64,000 bases of DNA from Blastocatellia bacterium (GTDB lineage: Bacteria; Acidobacteriota; Blastocatellia; HR10; J050): NCBI GenBank assembly GCA_026985075.1, contig JALSQX010000066.1, positions 24,378 through 88,377 of the forward strand, read 5' to 3'. The translations under genes were made by a program, and so were the position numbers. This document shows positions 28,397 through 38,240 of this stretch, piece after piece. How positions within the stretch are numbered: the stretch's first letter is position 1; each line of letters begins with the position of its first letter. A model generated the notes under the pieces. It was not told the origin of the DNA and did not search any database. It saw only the letters and a program-made list of their open reading frames with translations.

Positions 28397-28997
28397 GTCG
28401 TCGCCGGCAACCGGCGGGCGATGCTGATTCACGCTGAGGCTGAGACGAGCATCGGGGGGCACGCCCCTATCCCGATCCACACTGCGTTCTCGTCAGCCGG
28501 GGAAAAACTGTGGTTCACGGCTCTTGGGTCGGGAGTGACTCTTTCAATCCACCTCGGCAACGTCCAAAAGCCGGGTGAACCCATCCTCTCCGAGCGGTCA
28601 CCGGCTGAAGATCGGTGAGGATGGAGAATCGGCCTCTTGCCGGTCTCCAGAGCATCCCACATCCCCTCGATGCCCATCGCGGCGAACTCGTGGCCATCCG
28701 CGCGATGAAGCCCTCACTCCTGTGACCCGGAGCGCGCCACCGGCGTAACGCTCCCGAACGCTCATTGGACGCCCGGCTGATTGCCGAACGCCCGGGCGTA
28801 TTGCTGCCAGAGGGCATCGCATTCTCCTCGGTGAAGGAGAACGCGGGAGAACCTCAAGGACCAGACCGTGATCCGCAGGCATCGCATTCTCCTCGGTGAA
28901 GGAGAACCGATTTCATCGGACGGTGGCTCCAGGCGATGATGGCACGCGACATCGACGCTCCCGCGTTCATTGGCCGCTCCCGCGGTTCTGTCAGATA
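28397..28997. other. Non-coding stretch with repeats
   Basis: No gene is supported in this 600-bp region before the M28 peptidase promoter. It contains a compound hairpin around CCATCCTC/GAGGATGG (about 28582-28625) and the 30-bp direct repeat pair at 28813-28907. Minus-strand frames across the repeat read VLLHRGECDALWQQYARAFG, which looks protein-like but is interrupted by stops, so a decayed gene is possible. Confidence 0.4.
28813..28907. repeat. Two 30-bp direct repeats, each with an internal hairpin
   Basis: Identical 30-base copies lie at 28813-28842 and 28878-28907, 35 bases apart. Each contains TTCTCCT and AGGAGAA around a short loop, so each can form a 7-bp hairpin. The spacing resembles one repeat-spacer-repeat unit of a CRISPR, but only two copies exist and no cas gene is present. 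A tandem duplication in a decayed gene, a REP-like element or a paired protein-binding site are alternatives. Confidence 0.6.
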
Positions 28998-29026
28998 TTG
29001 TCGCTTCGATCGTTATCCCCTATACT
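28998..29026 (+). promoter_or_regulatory. Promoter of the M28 peptidase gene
   Basis: TTGTCG (28998-29003), a 17-bp spacer and TATACT (29021-29026) lie about 43 bases before the ATG at 29069. GAGGAGG is found seven bases before that ATG. Confidence 0.5.
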
Positions 29027-29068
29027 ATCCCCCGGCTCACATGCAATTCATTTTGAGGAGGCCACGCC

Positions 29069-30787
29069 ATGAAACGAAAACTGTTGACCTGGGGTTGGTT
29101 CTTCATGACGGTGGCGTTCATCTCTTGTGCCAGGGTGGAATCGCCCACCATCAAGCAGCCGAGCCCGCCCGAGGCCGGCCTGAAGAGCCTCTCGGCAGAA
29201 AATCTCGCCAGGCATATTCAGACGCTCGCCTCCGATGAGTTCGAAGGTCGGCTGCCGGGCTCGCGAGGCGAAGAGCTGACCATCACCTATCTCGCCGATC
29301 AATTCAAGAAGTTCGGATTGCAACCGGGAAATCCTGACGGGAGTTATTTCCAGAACGTCCCCCTCGTCGGCATCACCGCCGACCCCCATATGCAACTCAC
29401 ATTCAACAAGGGATCGCAGCGGATCGCCTTCCATTACGGCGATGAGTTCATGGCCTGGACCAAGCGCGTGGTTGAGGAGACGGGTATTGACCATTCGGAG
29501 GTCGTCTTCGTCGGGTATGGTGTCGTCGCGCCCGAATTCGATTGGGATGACTACAAGGGATTGGACGTGAAAGGCAAGACGCTCATCATGCTGGTCAATG
29601 ATCCTCCAATTCCCGATCCTCACGATCCGTCCAAACTCGACGAGAAAATGTTCGGTGGAAAAGCCATGACGTATTACGGGCGGTGGACCTATAAGTATGA
29701 GATCGCTGCCCAGAAGGGAGCGGCGGCCTGTTTCATCATCCATGAGACCGGACCGGCTGGTTATCCGTGGGAGGTGGTCAGTGGCAGTTGGAGTGGCGAG
29801 CAGTTCGACCTCGTCGCGCCCGATAAGAATATGTCACGATGTGCCGTTGAAGGGTGGCTGACCATCGAGAGTGCGAGGAAATTATTCCGATGGGCGGGCC
29901 AGGATCTGGACGCACTCAAGAAAAAGGCCATCAGTCGCCAGTTTCGCCCTGTCCCTTTGGGCATCCAAGCAACCATCTCGATCACCAATCAGCTCCGCAC
30001 GGTGGACTCTCATAATGTCATCGCCAAGCTGGAAGGGAGCGATGCCCGATTGAAGGATGAGATCGTCGTCTATATGGCTCATTGGGATCATCTGGGGAGA
30101 GATCCTTCGCTCAAGGGCGATCAGATTTATAACGGCGCCGTGGATAATGCCAGTGGCGTGGCCGGATTATTGGAGCTGGCCGAGGCGTTCGCCCAACTGG
30201 AGACGCCACCCCGGCGCTCGATCCTCTTTCTGGCCGTGACGGCAGAGGAACAAGGTCTACTGGGTTCTCGCTATTACGCTGAGCATCCGGTCTATCCGCT
30301 GGTCAAGACGGTGGCGGCCATTAATATGGATGGACTGAACGTGCTTGGTCGAACGCGGGACATCACCATCATCGGTTACGGTAATTCTACGCTCGACGAT
30401 CTCGTTCAGGCCGTCGCTCGGGAGCAGGGTCGCGTGGTGCGGCCCGATCCAGAACCGGAGAAAGGGTTCTTCTATCGCTCGGATCATTTCAATTTCGCCA
30501 AACAAGGCGTGCCTGCACTGTATACGGATCCCGGCGTCGACTACATCGGCCGGCCCGCCGGATGGGGATTGCGCATGCGAGAGAAGTACACGGCCGAGAA
30601 CTACCATAAACCCTCGGACGAATACGATCCTCACTGGGATTTGAGCGGAGCGATCGAGGATCTTCACCTCCTCTTTGAGGTCGGCTATCGCGTGGCCAAC
30701 GAGGACGCGTATCCCCAGTGGAAGCCGGGGACGGAGTTCAAGGCCAAGCGCGAGCGGATGCTCAAAGAAGCGGGGATTCGCCAGTGA
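29069..30787 (+). CDS. M28-family zinc aminopeptidase lipoprotein with PA domain
   Basis: A 572-residue exported peptidase expected to remove N-terminal residues from peptides outside the cytoplasm. The signal sequence ends in a lipobox-like FIS-C20, so it is probably a lipoprotein. A protease-associated (PA) insert lies at about 140-290. The M28 metal ligands are all present: H338 in AHWDHLG, D359 in [10 protein letters not shown]393/E394 in [11 protein letters not shown]421 in NMDGLN and H513 in YHKPSDEY. The start is fixed by GAGGAGG at optimal distance. It is followed 75 bp later by proline dehydrogenase on the same strand, which suggests uptake and breakdown of peptides, including proline. 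Confidence 0.93.
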   Translation: MKRKLLTWGWFFMTVAFISCARVESPTIKQPSPPEAGLKSLSAENLARHIQTLASDEFEGRLPGSRGEELTITYLADQFKKFGLQPGNPDGSYFQNVPLVGITADPHMQLTFNKGSQRIAFHYGDEFMAWTKRVVEETGIDHSEVVFVGYGVVAPEFDWDDYKGLDVKGKTLIMLVNDPPIPDPHDPSKLDEKMFGGKAMTYYGRWTYKYEIAAQKGAAACFIIHETGPAGYPWEVVSGSWSGEQFDLVAPDKNMSRCAVEGWLTIESARKLFRWAGQDLDALKKKAISRQFRPVPLGIQATISITNQLRTVDSHNVIAKLEGSDARLKDEIVVYMAHWDHLGRDPSLKGDQIYNGAVDNASGVAGLLELAEAFAQLETPPRRSILFLAVTAEEQGLLGSRYYAEHPVYPLVKTVAAINMDGLNVLGRTRDITIIGYGNSTLDDLVQAVAREQGRVVRPDPEPEKGFFYRSDHFNFAKQGVPALYTDPGVDYIGRPAGWGLRMREKYTAENYHKPSDEYDPHWDLSGAIEDLHLLFEVGYRVANEDAYPQWKPGTEFKAKRERMLKEAGIRQ

Positions 30788-30862
30788 TGTCTGGAATGCG
30801 CAGTCTGAGCGAGGTGGCGGCGCGCTCCGGGGCGCCGTCACCTCATCGCCACGGGAGGGCGT

Positions 30863-31804
30863 ATGGGCGTCGCACGAGATTTCATCTTTTTTCTCTCCAC
30901 CAAACCGACGATCACCAATTTCATCGCCCGAAAGGGCATGTCCCTGGGATTCGCTCAGCGGTTCATCCCCGGTGAAACGATGGATGAAGTGCTGGCCGTC
31001 GCCGCGCGATTGAACGCGCAGAATCGCCTGGTGAGTCTCAACCACCTCGGCGAGCACGTCCGCAGCGAGAGCGAGGCGAATGCCGCCGCCGAGAATTACA
31101 AGCTCATGTTGGAGACCATCCATGCACATCGCCTCCGTGGAAATATCTCCGTTAAACTCACGCAACTGGGGTTAGCCTTCGATCGGGATTTGTGTCGGCA
31201 ACTGCTGGAGGCCATCGTGGAGCGGGCCACTGCGTTCAATAACGTCGTGGAAGTGGATATGGAGGAGTCCGCGTATACGGAGGATACAGTGAACATCGTC
31301 GCTTCGCTCGGCCAACACCGATCGAACATCGGCGTCGCACTTCAAGCCTATCTCTACCGAACTGAGCGGGATTTGGAGCGATTGAAGGCGGTGCGCGTCA
31401 AGATTCGACTCGTCAAGGGCGCCTACCGCGAACCCCGATCGGTCGCCTATCAACGCAAGGCCGACGTCGACGAGAACTATCGGCGGCTCTTGGATCGCCT
31501 GTTACAACCGCCTTGCCGGGCGGCCATCGCGACGCACGATGAGACGCTGTTGGCCGAGGCCAAGCGGTTGATCGGCGAGCGCCAGTTGACGCCCGAGGAG
31601 TACGAGTTCCAGATGGTGTATGGCATTCGGCGCGATCTGCAAGGTCAGCTCGTGGAGGAAGGATATCCTCTCCGCATTTATCTTCCGTTCGGTCGCGATT
31701 GGTGTCCGTATTTCATGCGGCGGCTCGCCGAACGCCCAGCCAATACCTGGTTCGTGATCAAAAGCCTGATCCGGGAGCGCGCGGCGAGTCCCGACGGTCG
31801 ATAG
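30863..31804 (+). CDS. Proline dehydrogenase, monofunctional
   Basis: A 313-residue FAD-dependent proline dehydrogenase, which oxidises L-proline to pyrroline-5-carboxylate and passes electrons to the quinone pool. The length matches the short monofunctional enzymes, not the large bifunctional PutA. Recognisable parts of the TIM barrel are RFIPGETMDE, SVKLTQLGLAFD, EVDMEESAYTEDTV, VRIKL-like VKIRLVKGAYREP (FAD/proline-binding Lys and Arg), EFQMVYGIRRDLQ and YLPFGRDWCPYFMRRLAERP. The start ATG at 30863 follows GGGAGG closely. The aldehyde dehydrogenase at 34312 might complete the pathway to glutamate but is not adjacent and its family signature is not clearly that of P5C dehydrogenase. Confidence 0.92.
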   Translation: MGVARDFIFFLSTKPTITNFIARKGMSLGFAQRFIPGETMDEVLAVAARLNAQNRLVSLNHLGEHVRSESEANAAAENYKLMLETIHAHRLRGNISVKLTQLGLAFDRDLCRQLLEAIVERATAFNNVVEVDMEESAYTEDTVNIVASLGQHRSNIGVALQAYLYRTERDLERLKAVRVKIRLVKGAYREPRSVAYQRKADVDENYRRLLDRLLQPPCRAAIATHDETLLAEAKRLIGERQLTPEEYEFQMVYGIRRDLQGQLVEEGYPLRIYLPFGRDWCPYFMRRLAERPANTWFVIKSLIRERAASPDGR

Positions 31805-31858
31805 TCAACGGTTGCGCCACTCTTCTATCGAGTCCAATCGACGCAGTGCGGTCGTGGG

Positions 31859-31880
31859 GGTTCTCCGCACACGGAGAATC
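31859..31880. terminator. Hairpin between convergent genes
   Basis: Nine base pairs (one G-U) form between GGTTCTCCG (31859-31867) and CGGAGAATC (31872-31880) with a CACA loop. It sits between the convergent proline dehydrogenase and peptidoglycan-binding genes and could serve both. There is no U-tract. Confidence 0.4.
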
Positions 31881-31901
31881 CGTAGGGGAGGCGAAGCCAT
31901 T

Positions 31902-33491
31902 TCAGCGCCTTCGCTGAGCGAGTTCCAGCCCGTGAGTCAAGGCGATCTGGCGAAAGTCATCCTCGAGCGCTCGCCACTCCTTGATGAGTTCATCGCGCTT
32001 CGGGATGCGAGCCCGGTCGAATCGCTGGTCGACGCGCTCGACCTGATCGAGTAAAAGCTGGGCGGCGCGACGCTGGACCGCGTCATCAGTGATGGCCGAC
32101 ACGACGTGAAGATACCCGTGCGCCAACTGGTTCAGCGTGTGGAGCGAGAGGAGGAGATCGATCTCATCGGCCGTATAATCCCGGTCCGCATCGAAGATCA
32201 ATCGATCACCGATGAGGCGAACGTCGATGGCCCGCAGGTACCGCGTCATCAAGGCATCCATTTTGTTTCCTACTGAAGCGGCGCGACTGATCCGCGCGCC
32301 GCTCGCCTCGGCGACGGTGATGGTGAGATCGCGATCGGCTCCATGAACCACGACGGTACGGACGGCGGCCGGAGCGTAGGGTACGGTCACTTCCACTTTG
32401 CTCCGGGTGATCACTTGGGTGGCCGGGCCGGTGGGAGGAATCCCTCGCACCCACACGTGAATGGTATCGTTGACCAGGGAATGCTCACCGTAAGTTTGCC
32501 ACCCTCCAGTCGGGGCTTCCGTATCCACGACGACGCGAACGCTCTGATCCGACAGGCGCTCAGCATAGGCGCTCAGCACCCGTATCGTGCGGCTCTTCGC
32601 CGGTGGGCTCGTCGCCGACGTCGAGAGGAGACCCAACCGACGAGCCGTCGGCTCGTCGAGCCTTCCGGTCACCGGGAGATCATGATCGAGCTGATAGTCG
32701 CGCAACGCGCGATGCGTCCGTGGACCATAGAGGCCATCAATGGGACCGTCATAGTATCCGAGTTCTCGAAACAGGCGCTGCGCCCGCCGGAGCATCCCCG
32801 GCGAGGAGAGAGCGTTGGACGACGATCCTCTCGATGGGGAGAGATCCAGTCGTTGGAGCAATTCCAGGCCGAACTCCGTCCCCGGCTCGATGACCGCTTC
32901 GCGCCCTTTGGTGAGGATAGCGCCCGCGGCACCAATGGCCGCCCCCACGCCCGCGCCGGCGGCGGCTCCCTTGCCTCCTCCGGCAATCGCTCCAATGACG
33001 GCGCCCACACCGGCGCCACCACCAATGAAGACAATGGTTCGTTTCCTGGCTGAACCACCCTTGATGCGACTCTCTTCTTCGATCTTCTTCCGCTGTTTGG
33101 GATCGAGCGGCGTCAATTCGCCGTAGAGGCGATAAATGCGTCCATCGGGAAGAACGAGTCGATCGAAATCAACGGCGATCGTGCCCGGTCGACTCAGTCG
33201 CCGGGCCCGCTGAACCGAGGTGACATGTCCTTCCACTCGACTGCCCACTGGGATGACCACGCGGCTATTGACGGTGACGTCTCGAATGACCGTCGCCGTG
33301 AATCGATCGCCGACGCTGGCCGTCTTGGAACTGAGGTAGGTCTCCATTCTCAATGCCAGGACCGTCCCTTCGGGAACGATCGATCGTTGCGAAGAGGCGG
33401 CTCCCCGAGGAGAGAAAAACAGCGCTGCGCTCGCGGCAACCAACAAGGGAAGAGCGACGAACCGGATGTCATATCTACCCGATCTGATCAT
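31902..33491 (-). CDS. Exported protein with glycine-zipper and peptidoglycan-binding domain
   Basis: A 529-residue exported protein. It has a signal segment (about 10-33), a beta domain resembling those of TrbI/VirB10-type or conjugation-like proteins (about 38-130; VPEGTVLALRMETYLSSKTA), and a hydrophobic glycine zipper (about 153-192; GAGVGAVIGAIAGGGKGAAA) that may insert into a membrane. A PG_binding_1 domain follows (about 232-290; LFRELGYYDGPIDGLYGPRT). The C-terminal half (about 300-529) is of unknown fold and ends in a helical segment. The likely role is an envelope protein linking membrane and peptidoglycan. Genes on either side point towards or away from it, so it is probably a single-gene unit. 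Confidence 0.75.
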   Translation of the reverse strand: MIRSGRYDIRFVALPLLVAASAALFFSPRGAASSQRSIVPEGTVLALRMETYLSSKTASVGDRFTATVIRDVTVNSRVVIPVGSRVEGHVTSVQRARRLSRPGTIAVDFDRLVLPDGRIYRLYGELTPLDPKQRKKIEEESRIKGGSARKRTIVFIGGGAGVGAVIGAIAGGGKGAAAGAGVGAAIGAAGAILTKGREAVIEPGTEFGLELLQRLDLSPSRGSSSNALSSPGMLRRAQRLFRELGYYDGPIDGLYGPRTHRALRDYQLDHDLPVTGRLDEPTARRLGLLSTSATSPPAKSRTIRVLSAYAERLSDQSVRVVVDTEAPTGGWQTYGEHSLVNDTIHVWVRGIPPTGPATQVITRSKVEVTVPYAPAAVRTVVVHGADRDLTITVAEASGARISRAASVGNKMDALMTRYLRAIDVRLIGDRLIFDADRDYTADEIDLLLSLHTLNQLAHGYLHVVSAITDDAVQRRAAQLLLDQVERVDQRFDRARIPKRDELIKEWRALEDDFRQIALTHGLELAQRRR

Positions 33492-33729
33492 GGCGAACCT
33501 CCTTCACGATAGGTTTATCGATCCTCATCCCACGCTGCCCCTCGCCTCGTTAGATGCGCGTTCTCATCGGTCGTTTGTCCTCAACGCGCCGCGGGATATG
33601 GGATACTGTTTGGCGCCTTTGACCATTCCCGTGTAAGTATCCATCATCGGCGATGGATTGTAAACTCCCGTCCGAAGATTCTCGCTCCCATATCCGAGAG
33701 CGCGCCGTGGCGCGCGGTCGCCGGATTTC

Positions 33730-33759
33730 TTGACAGTCTCCTCGGCTCTCTGATAAATT
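33730..33759 (+). promoter_or_regulatory. Promoter of the small cytochrome gene
   Basis: A perfect TTGACA (33730-33735) is followed by TAAATT after 18 bp (33754-33759), or by GATAAA after 16 bp. The start codon at 33790 lies about 30 bases downstream. Confidence 0.5.
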
Positions 33760-33789
33760 GCCTAACCCGTGCGGAATGGAGCAAAGCCG

Positions 33790-34056
33790 ATGGTGATGAA
33801 GCGAGCCGATTGGATCTTTGTCATAGGCGTGATCGTCGTCATTTTGTTTTTCATCGCGCTCTCCAAATATGGACGCCGGACGCCGCCGCCCATGCCGGCG
33901 AACCCCGAACATCAAGCGGCCGAGACGCGGATGGAGTGTTTGCAGTGTCATGATCCGAGACAGGCCGAGGTGGTGAAGCCGATCTCGGCGCGCCATCCCC
34001 AGGCCTGGATGGATGAGCGATTCAGTTGCACGGTGTGCCATCAACAGGCAAAATGA
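33790..34056 (+). CDS. Small membrane-anchored dihaem c-type cytochrome
   Basis: An 88-residue protein with one N-terminal helix (about 8-26, WIFVIGVIVVILFFIALSKYG) and two haem-attachment motifs, CLQCH and CTVCH, separated by about 33 residues. The anchored, periplasm-facing layout resembles the short multihaem NapC/NrfH-like or cytochrome c7-type proteins, but it is too short for assignment. GGAG lies eight bases before the ATG at 33790; a further ATG two codons in is also possible. The final residues (HQQAK) follow directly on the second motif. It is a single small gene with its own promoter, and an electron carrier role is the only inference offered. Confidence 0.82.
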   Translation: MVMKRADWIFVIGVIVVILFFIALSKYGRRTPPPMPANPEHQAAETRMECLQCHDPRQAEVVKPISARHPQAWMDERFSCTVCHQQAK

Positions 34057-34268
34057 GCGATGAGGCGTCTTCGTCACATGATCAGTTCTCGATGGGCGGC
34101 GGGTCGAAGTGACGATGAGGATGGAATGTTCAATGCCGAACCCCGACTCAACGACTCGGTTGGGAGGCTCTCACCGGAGAAGTGTGTGGGCGCGCGCGCC
34201 CGCGCCGAGCGGTGAGGGGGACATCGAACCACGAGAGCCGTCGAGCGAGGGGTCGAACCATTCCGATT

Positions 34269-34287
34269 CCACCGAACGTCTCGGTGG
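34269..34287 (+). terminator. Hairpin followed by a T-run ahead of aldehyde dehydrogenase
   Basis: CCACCGA (34269-34275) pairs perfectly with TCGGTGG (34281-34287) across a 5-base loop, followed by CTCGTTTT. It lies only 25 bases before the aldehyde dehydrogenase start and 213 bases after the cytochrome gene. It may be a terminator for the cytochrome transcript or an attenuator in the dehydrogenase leader. Upstream, at about 34188-34201, is a 14-base GC palindrome. Confidence 0.4.
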
Positions 34288-34311
34288 CTCGTTTTCAGTG
34301 GAGGAGGAGCT

Positions 34312-35838
34312 ATGGCCAAAGCGAAAGCTAAAGTGAAAGCAACGAAATACTACAATTACATCGGCGGGCAGTGGGTCTCGTCAGTCACAGGAGAATTTTT
34401 CGAGAATCGGAATCCCGCCGATACCCGTGAACTGATCGGCCTCTTCCCGCAGTCCACGGCCGAAGATGTCGATCGTGCCGTCGCCGCCGCCGAAGAGGCC
34501 TACGAGAAATGGCGATTAGTGCCCGCCCCCAAACGCGGTGAACTGTTATACGCCCTGGGACAGTTGCTCATCGAACGAAAGGAAGCCTACGCCCGGGAGA
34601 TGACTCGGGAGATGGGAAAGATTCTCAAAGAGACTCGTGGGGATGTTCAAGAGGCGATCGACATCACCTTCTTCACTGCCGGTGAAGGCCGCCGCCTGTA
34701 TGGACAGACGACGCCATCGGAGCTGCCCAATAAATTCGCCATGTCAGTGCGCGTTCCGTTGGGCGTCTGTGCCATCATCACGCCATGGAATTTCCCGATG
34801 GCTATTCCCGCCTGGAAGCTCATGCCCGCCCTCCTTTGCGGAAATACGGTGGTGATGAAACCGGCAACCTATACGCCGCTCTCCATGATTAACCTGGCCC
34901 GGGCATGTGAAGCAGTGGGGATTCCGCCCGGCGTCGTCAACGTGGTCACCGGTTCCGGCTCGGAAGTGGGGACGCCGTTGATCGAGCATCCGGGAGTGAA
35001 ACTCGTCTCGTTCACCGGCTCCACGGAAGTGGGACGAAAGGTCTCCGAAGCGTGCGCGCCAACGTTCAAGCGATGTAGCCTGGAAATGGGAGGCAAGAAT
35101 CCGATCATCATCATGGATGATGCCAACCTGGAATTGGCCCTGGATGGGGCCATTTGGGGCGGATTCGGCACCACCGGTCAACGGTGTACGGCGGCCAGTC
35201 GGATGATCGTCCACAAAAAAGTGTACCGGAAATTCCTCACAGCGTTCGCCGAACGAGCCCGGGCGCTCCGCATCGGCAATGGTCTGGACGAGCGCACGGA
35301 GATGGGACCCGTGGTCAGCGAACAGCAACTCGAGACGGTCATGCATTATATCGAGATCGGTCGAAAGCGCGATGGGGCCAAATTGGTGTGTGGAGGCCAG
35401 CGCCTGACCCGGGGCAAATATGCTCATGGATACTTCCTGGAGCCCACCATCTTCGCCGACGTGCATCCGGAGATGGTCATCGCCCGCGAGGAGATATTCG
35501 GTCCCGTCGTCTCCGTCATCCCGTGTCAGTCGCTAGACGAAGCCATCCACATCGCCAATCACGTTCGCTATGGGCTCTCGGCCTCGATCTACACGCAGGA
35601 CGTGAACAAAGCGTTCCGGGCCATGCGAGATGTTGAGACGGGCATCTTCTACGTCAACGCGCCGACCATCGGTGCCGAGACGCATCTTCCGTTCGGCGGA
35701 ATGAAGGAAACGGGCAATGGACATCGGGAAGCGGGCGTCCAGGCACTGGACATTTTCTCCGAATGGAAAGCCGTATACATCGATTATAGTGGGACGCTGC
35801 AGCGAGCCCAGATTGATACTGTGGAGGTTTCTCAGTGA
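34312..35838 (+). CDS. NAD(P)-dependent aldehyde dehydrogenase
   Basis: A 508-residue aldehyde dehydrogenase that oxidises an aldehyde to the acid in the cytoplasm. The catalytic set is intact: N160 in TPWNFP, E258 in LEMGGKNP and C292 in [10 protein letters not shown], plus the cofactor motif FTGSTEVG. The Lys/Ala-rich N-terminus ([20 protein letters not shown]) is a short basic extension. The [11 protein letters not shown] motif resembles alpha-ketoglutaric-semialdehyde and aminoadipic-semialdehyde type enzymes more than P5C dehydrogenase, so the substrate is left open. GGAGGAGGAG just before the ATG fixes the start. Alanine dehydrogenase follows after about 100 bp, so a shared amino-acid catabolic unit is likely. 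Confidence 0.9.
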   Translation: MAKAKAKVKATKYYNYIGGQWVSSVTGEFFENRNPADTRELIGLFPQSTAEDVDRAVAAAEEAYEKWRLVPAPKRGELLYALGQLLIERKEAYAREMTREMGKILKETRGDVQEAIDITFFTAGEGRRLYGQTTPSELPNKFAMSVRVPLGVCAIITPWNFPMAIPAWKLMPALLCGNTVVMKPATYTPLSMINLARACEAVGIPPGVVNVVTGSGSEVGTPLIEHPGVKLVSFTGSTEVGRKVSEACAPTFKRCSLEMGGKNPIIIMDDANLELALDGAIWGGFGTTGQRCTAASRMIVHKKVYRKFLTAFAERARALRIGNGLDERTEMGPVVSEQQLETVMHYIEIGRKRDGAKLVCGGQRLTRGKYAHGYFLEPTIFADVHPEMVIAREEIFGPVVSVIPCQSLDEAIHIANHVRYGLSASIYTQDVNKAFRAMRDVETGIFYVNAPTIGAETHLPFGGMKETGNGHREAGVQALDIFSEWKAVYIDYSGTLQRAQIDTVEVSQ

Positions 35839-35903
35839 CCGCAAGGCGTGGGGGCGTCGAGGGAAGCCGGCGGGCGTGAAGGGGCGTCCTCCGTTTCCTT
35901 CCG

Positions 35904-35929
35904 CCTCCTCGCGTCTGGTGACGAGGAGG
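35904..35929 (+). promoter_or_regulatory. Hairpin that can hide the ald ribosome-binding site
   Basis: CCTCCTCG (35904-35911) pairs perfectly with CGAGGAGG (35922-35929), which is the Shine-Dalgarno region of alanine dehydrogenase (start 35941). Folding would block translation and melting would release it. Confidence 0.4.
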
Positions 35930-35940
35930 AGGCCATCTCT

Positions 35941-37053
35941 ATGATCATTGGTGTCGTCAAAGAGATCAAAGATAGCGAATATCGCGTCGGTCTCGTGCCG
36001 GCTGGCGTGAAGGCCTTGAGAGATGAGGGGCATACCGTTTTGGTCGAACGCGGAGCGGGCGAGGGCAGTGGCATTATGGATGAGGAGTACGTGAGCGCCG
36101 GCGCCATCATCGTCGACGATCCCGACGAAGTCTGGGCGCGGTCGGAGATGATGATCAAGGTCAAAGAACCCATTGAACCGGAATACGAGCGGTTGCGCGA
36201 GGGGCACATCCTGTTCACCTATTTGCATCTGGCTCCCGCCCCTACGCTGACGCGGACGTTATTGGAGAAAAAAGTGACCGGCATCGCTTACGAAACGATC
36301 ACCGACGAGCACGGACACCTTCCCCTGCTGGTGCCCATGAGCGAAGTGGCCGGGCGGATGTCCGTCCAGGTGGGGGCCGCCTATCTGGAGAAGCCCAACG
36401 GGGGGCGCGGCGTACTGCTCGGAGGCATTCCTGGGGTCTTGCCGGCGAAAGTGGTCATCATCGGCGGGGGCGTCGTCGGATCGAATGCCGCCAAGGTCGC
36501 CATTGGTATGGGCGCTCAGGTGACGGTCATCGATCGGAATATGGAGCGACTCCGATATCTGGATGATATTTTCGGCAATCACATTCGCACGCTGGTGTCT
36601 AACACCTATAACATCTGGAATGCCATCGAGAATGCCGACCTGGTGATCGGGGCCGTCCTCATCCCGGGAGCGGCGGCCCCCAAGCTGATCACCCGTCAGA
36701 TGCTCACCTCCATGCATAAAGGGGCGGTGATCGTCGATGTGGCCGTCGATCAGGGAGGATGTGTCGAGACCTCGCGTCCGACCACGCATACCCATCCCAC
36801 CTTCATCGTAGATGATGTCGTTCATTATTGCGTGGCCAACATGCCCGGGGCCGTGCCCCGCACGTCCACTTTTGCGTTGACCAACGTCACGTTGCCCTAT
36901 GCCCTCAAGCTGGCAACGCTCGGGCTGAAAGAGGCAATCCAAACAGATCCGGGACTGAAAGCGGGAGTGAATACGTTCGGTGGACATGTGACGCATCCGG
37001 CTGTGGCCGAATCACAAGGCCTGGAGTATGTGCCCATTGATGAGCTGATATGA
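35941..37053 (+). CDS. ald: Alanine dehydrogenase
   Basis: A 370-residue NAD-dependent alanine dehydrogenase, catalysing alanine to pyruvate and ammonia and back. Length and key residues match the family exactly: R15, K75 (MIKVKEP) and H96 (TYLHLA) in the catalytic site, and the nucleotide fold [33 protein letters not shown] and [11 protein letters not shown] are also typical. GAGGAGG lies about eight bases before the ATG at 35941; an upstream extension in the same frame (from 35848) has no family counterpart. A hairpin may sequester this ribosome site. It follows aldehyde dehydrogenase on the same strand. Confidence 0.95.
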   Translation: MIIGVVKEIKDSEYRVGLVPAGVKALRDEGHTVLVERGAGEGSGIMDEEYVSAGAIIVDDPDEVWARSEMMIKVKEPIEPEYERLREGHILFTYLHLAPAPTLTRTLLEKKVTGIAYETITDEHGHLPLLVPMSEVAGRMSVQVGAAYLEKPNGGRGVLLGGIPGVLPAKVVIIGGGVVGSNAAKVAIGMGAQVTVIDRNMERLRYLDDIFGNHIRTLVSNTYNIWNAIENADLVIGAVLIPGAAAPKLITRQMLTSMHKGAVIVDVAVDQGGCVETSRPTTHTHPTFIVDDVVHYCVANMPGAVPRTSTFALTNVTLPYALKLATLGLKEAIQTDPGLKAGVNTFGGHVTHPAVAESQGLEYVPIDELI

Positions 37054-37139
37054 CGTGGGGAAGCGCGTCGCGCAGTGAGTTCGTCGCCCGGGAGCAGCGT
37101 CCCGGCGCTCGGGATCGGGAGTGAACGCGGATTTCGGTT

Positions 37140-38240
37140 ATGGATCAGTTAGTACTGGCTAATCTCAAGCATCGACCCACGCGGACGATCATCAGCATCA
37201 TCGGCGTCGCCTTGGGCGTTTGCCTGACGTTACTGACCATCGGGATGGTGCAGGGAATGATCAAAAGGCGCGCCGAGCGAGAGGCCAATGTGGGCGCGGA
37301 GATCATGGTGCGCGAGTCCGGATCGCTCGGCTTACGGACCTGGACCTCTCTCCTGTTGCCCATCGAAGACGCGGCCGCCCTGGCCGAAGTCGAAGGCGTC
37401 AAGGCGGTCGTTCCTGTGGGGCAATACTCCGTCTCGTCGCAGACCGGCTTCGGTCTGCGGATCATCGAGGGCATTCCTGAGATGGGCTATCAGGAGATCA
37501 GCGGGATCGTTTTCGTTCGGGGGCGGATGTTTCACAAAGAGGCCGATGAAGCGATCGTCGACATCGTTTACGCCCAGTCACATCATATCGAGGTCAACGA
37601 TCATATCGAGGTGTTCGGTCGTCCGTTTCGGGTTGTGGGCATCTATACGCCGGAGAGCGGTCCGCGGATAAAAGTCTCGCTGGAGAAGCTCCAGGAGTAT
37701 ACCGGTCTGTCCAATAAATGTTCGGCCTTCCTGGTCAAGTGCGAGCGTCCAGAAGAAGAAGAGGCTGTGGCCCGGCGCATTCACGAGCAATTCCCCGATC
37801 GGCAAGTGCTCTTGACGCGCGATCTGCCCGTCATCTACTCGAGAGGGACGACGGCGATCAATGCCTTTCTGGACGTCGTCGTCGGACTGGAAGCCGTCAT
37901 TGGCGTGCTGGTCATTCTGTTGACCATGTACACGGCGGTCAAAGAGCGCACCCGGGAGATCGGTATCTTGAAGAGTTTGGGCGCCTCTCGCGCGTTCATC
38001 ATCAGCGTCATCGAGAAGGAAGCGTTTCTTCTCAGCTTGCTGGGAGTGGGCGTGGGGGTTGTTATTTCACTGGTGACGAAACTCGTCTTGCAAAGAACAA
38101 TGGACATGACCGTCGCCATCGAGCCCAGAGAGTTGGTCCTCGCTATGGTCATTGGTCTCTCCAGCGGACTGCTGGGAGCGCTCTATCCAGCTTTCGCGGC
38201 AGCCAATCAAGATGCGGTCCGGGCATTGAGTTACGAGTAG
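37140..38240 (+). CDS. ABC transporter permease (MacB/FtsX-like)
   Basis: A 366-residue membrane protein of the MacB/FtsX type. One helix lies near the N-terminus (about 15-38; IISIIGVALGVCLTLLTIGM), then a large extracytoplasmic MacB_PCD-like domain (about 40-235), and three helices at the C-terminus (about 240-265, 288-312, 328-352). The cytoplasmic loop VKERTREIGILKSLGASRAFI (written here across the coupling helix) is the classical contact with the ATPase. No ATPase or membrane-fusion gene is adjacent, so its partners are elsewhere or it is an orphan. Such proteins act mechanically in lipoprotein or peptide export. It lies 86 bp after ald. Confidence 0.88.
   Translation: MDQLVLANLKHRPTRTIISIIGVALGVCLTLLTIGMVQGMIKRRAEREANVGAEIMVRESGSLGLRTWTSLLLPIEDAAALAEVEGVKAVVPVGQYSVSSQTGFGLRIIEGIPEMGYQEISGIVFVRGRMFHKEADEAIVDIVYAQSHHIEVNDHIEVFGRPFRVVGIYTPESGPRIKVSLEKLQEYTGLSNKCSAFLVKCERPEEEEAVARRIHEQFPDRQVLLTRDLPVIYSRGTTAINAFLDVVVGLEAVIGVLVILLTMYTAVKERTREIGILKSLGASRAFIISVIEKEAFLLSLLGVGVGVVISLVTKLVLQRTMDMTVAIEPRELVLAMVIGLSSGLLGALYPAFAAANQDAVRALSYE

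Noticed and set aside
28530..28570. CTTTCAATCCACCTC, resembling part of a CRISPR repeat
   Set aside because: Present once only, with no second copy nearby and no cas genes.
28598..28882. 94-codon minus-strand frame across the repeat region
   Set aside because: Arg/Pro/Ser-rich with no domain; neighbouring frames with protein-like pieces are broken by stops.
34312..35838. Calling the aldehyde dehydrogenase a P5C dehydrogenase because of proline dehydrogenase nearby
   Set aside because: The catalytic motif [10 protein letters not shown] and length fit other semialdehyde dehydrogenases better, and two other genes separate it from proline dehydrogenase.
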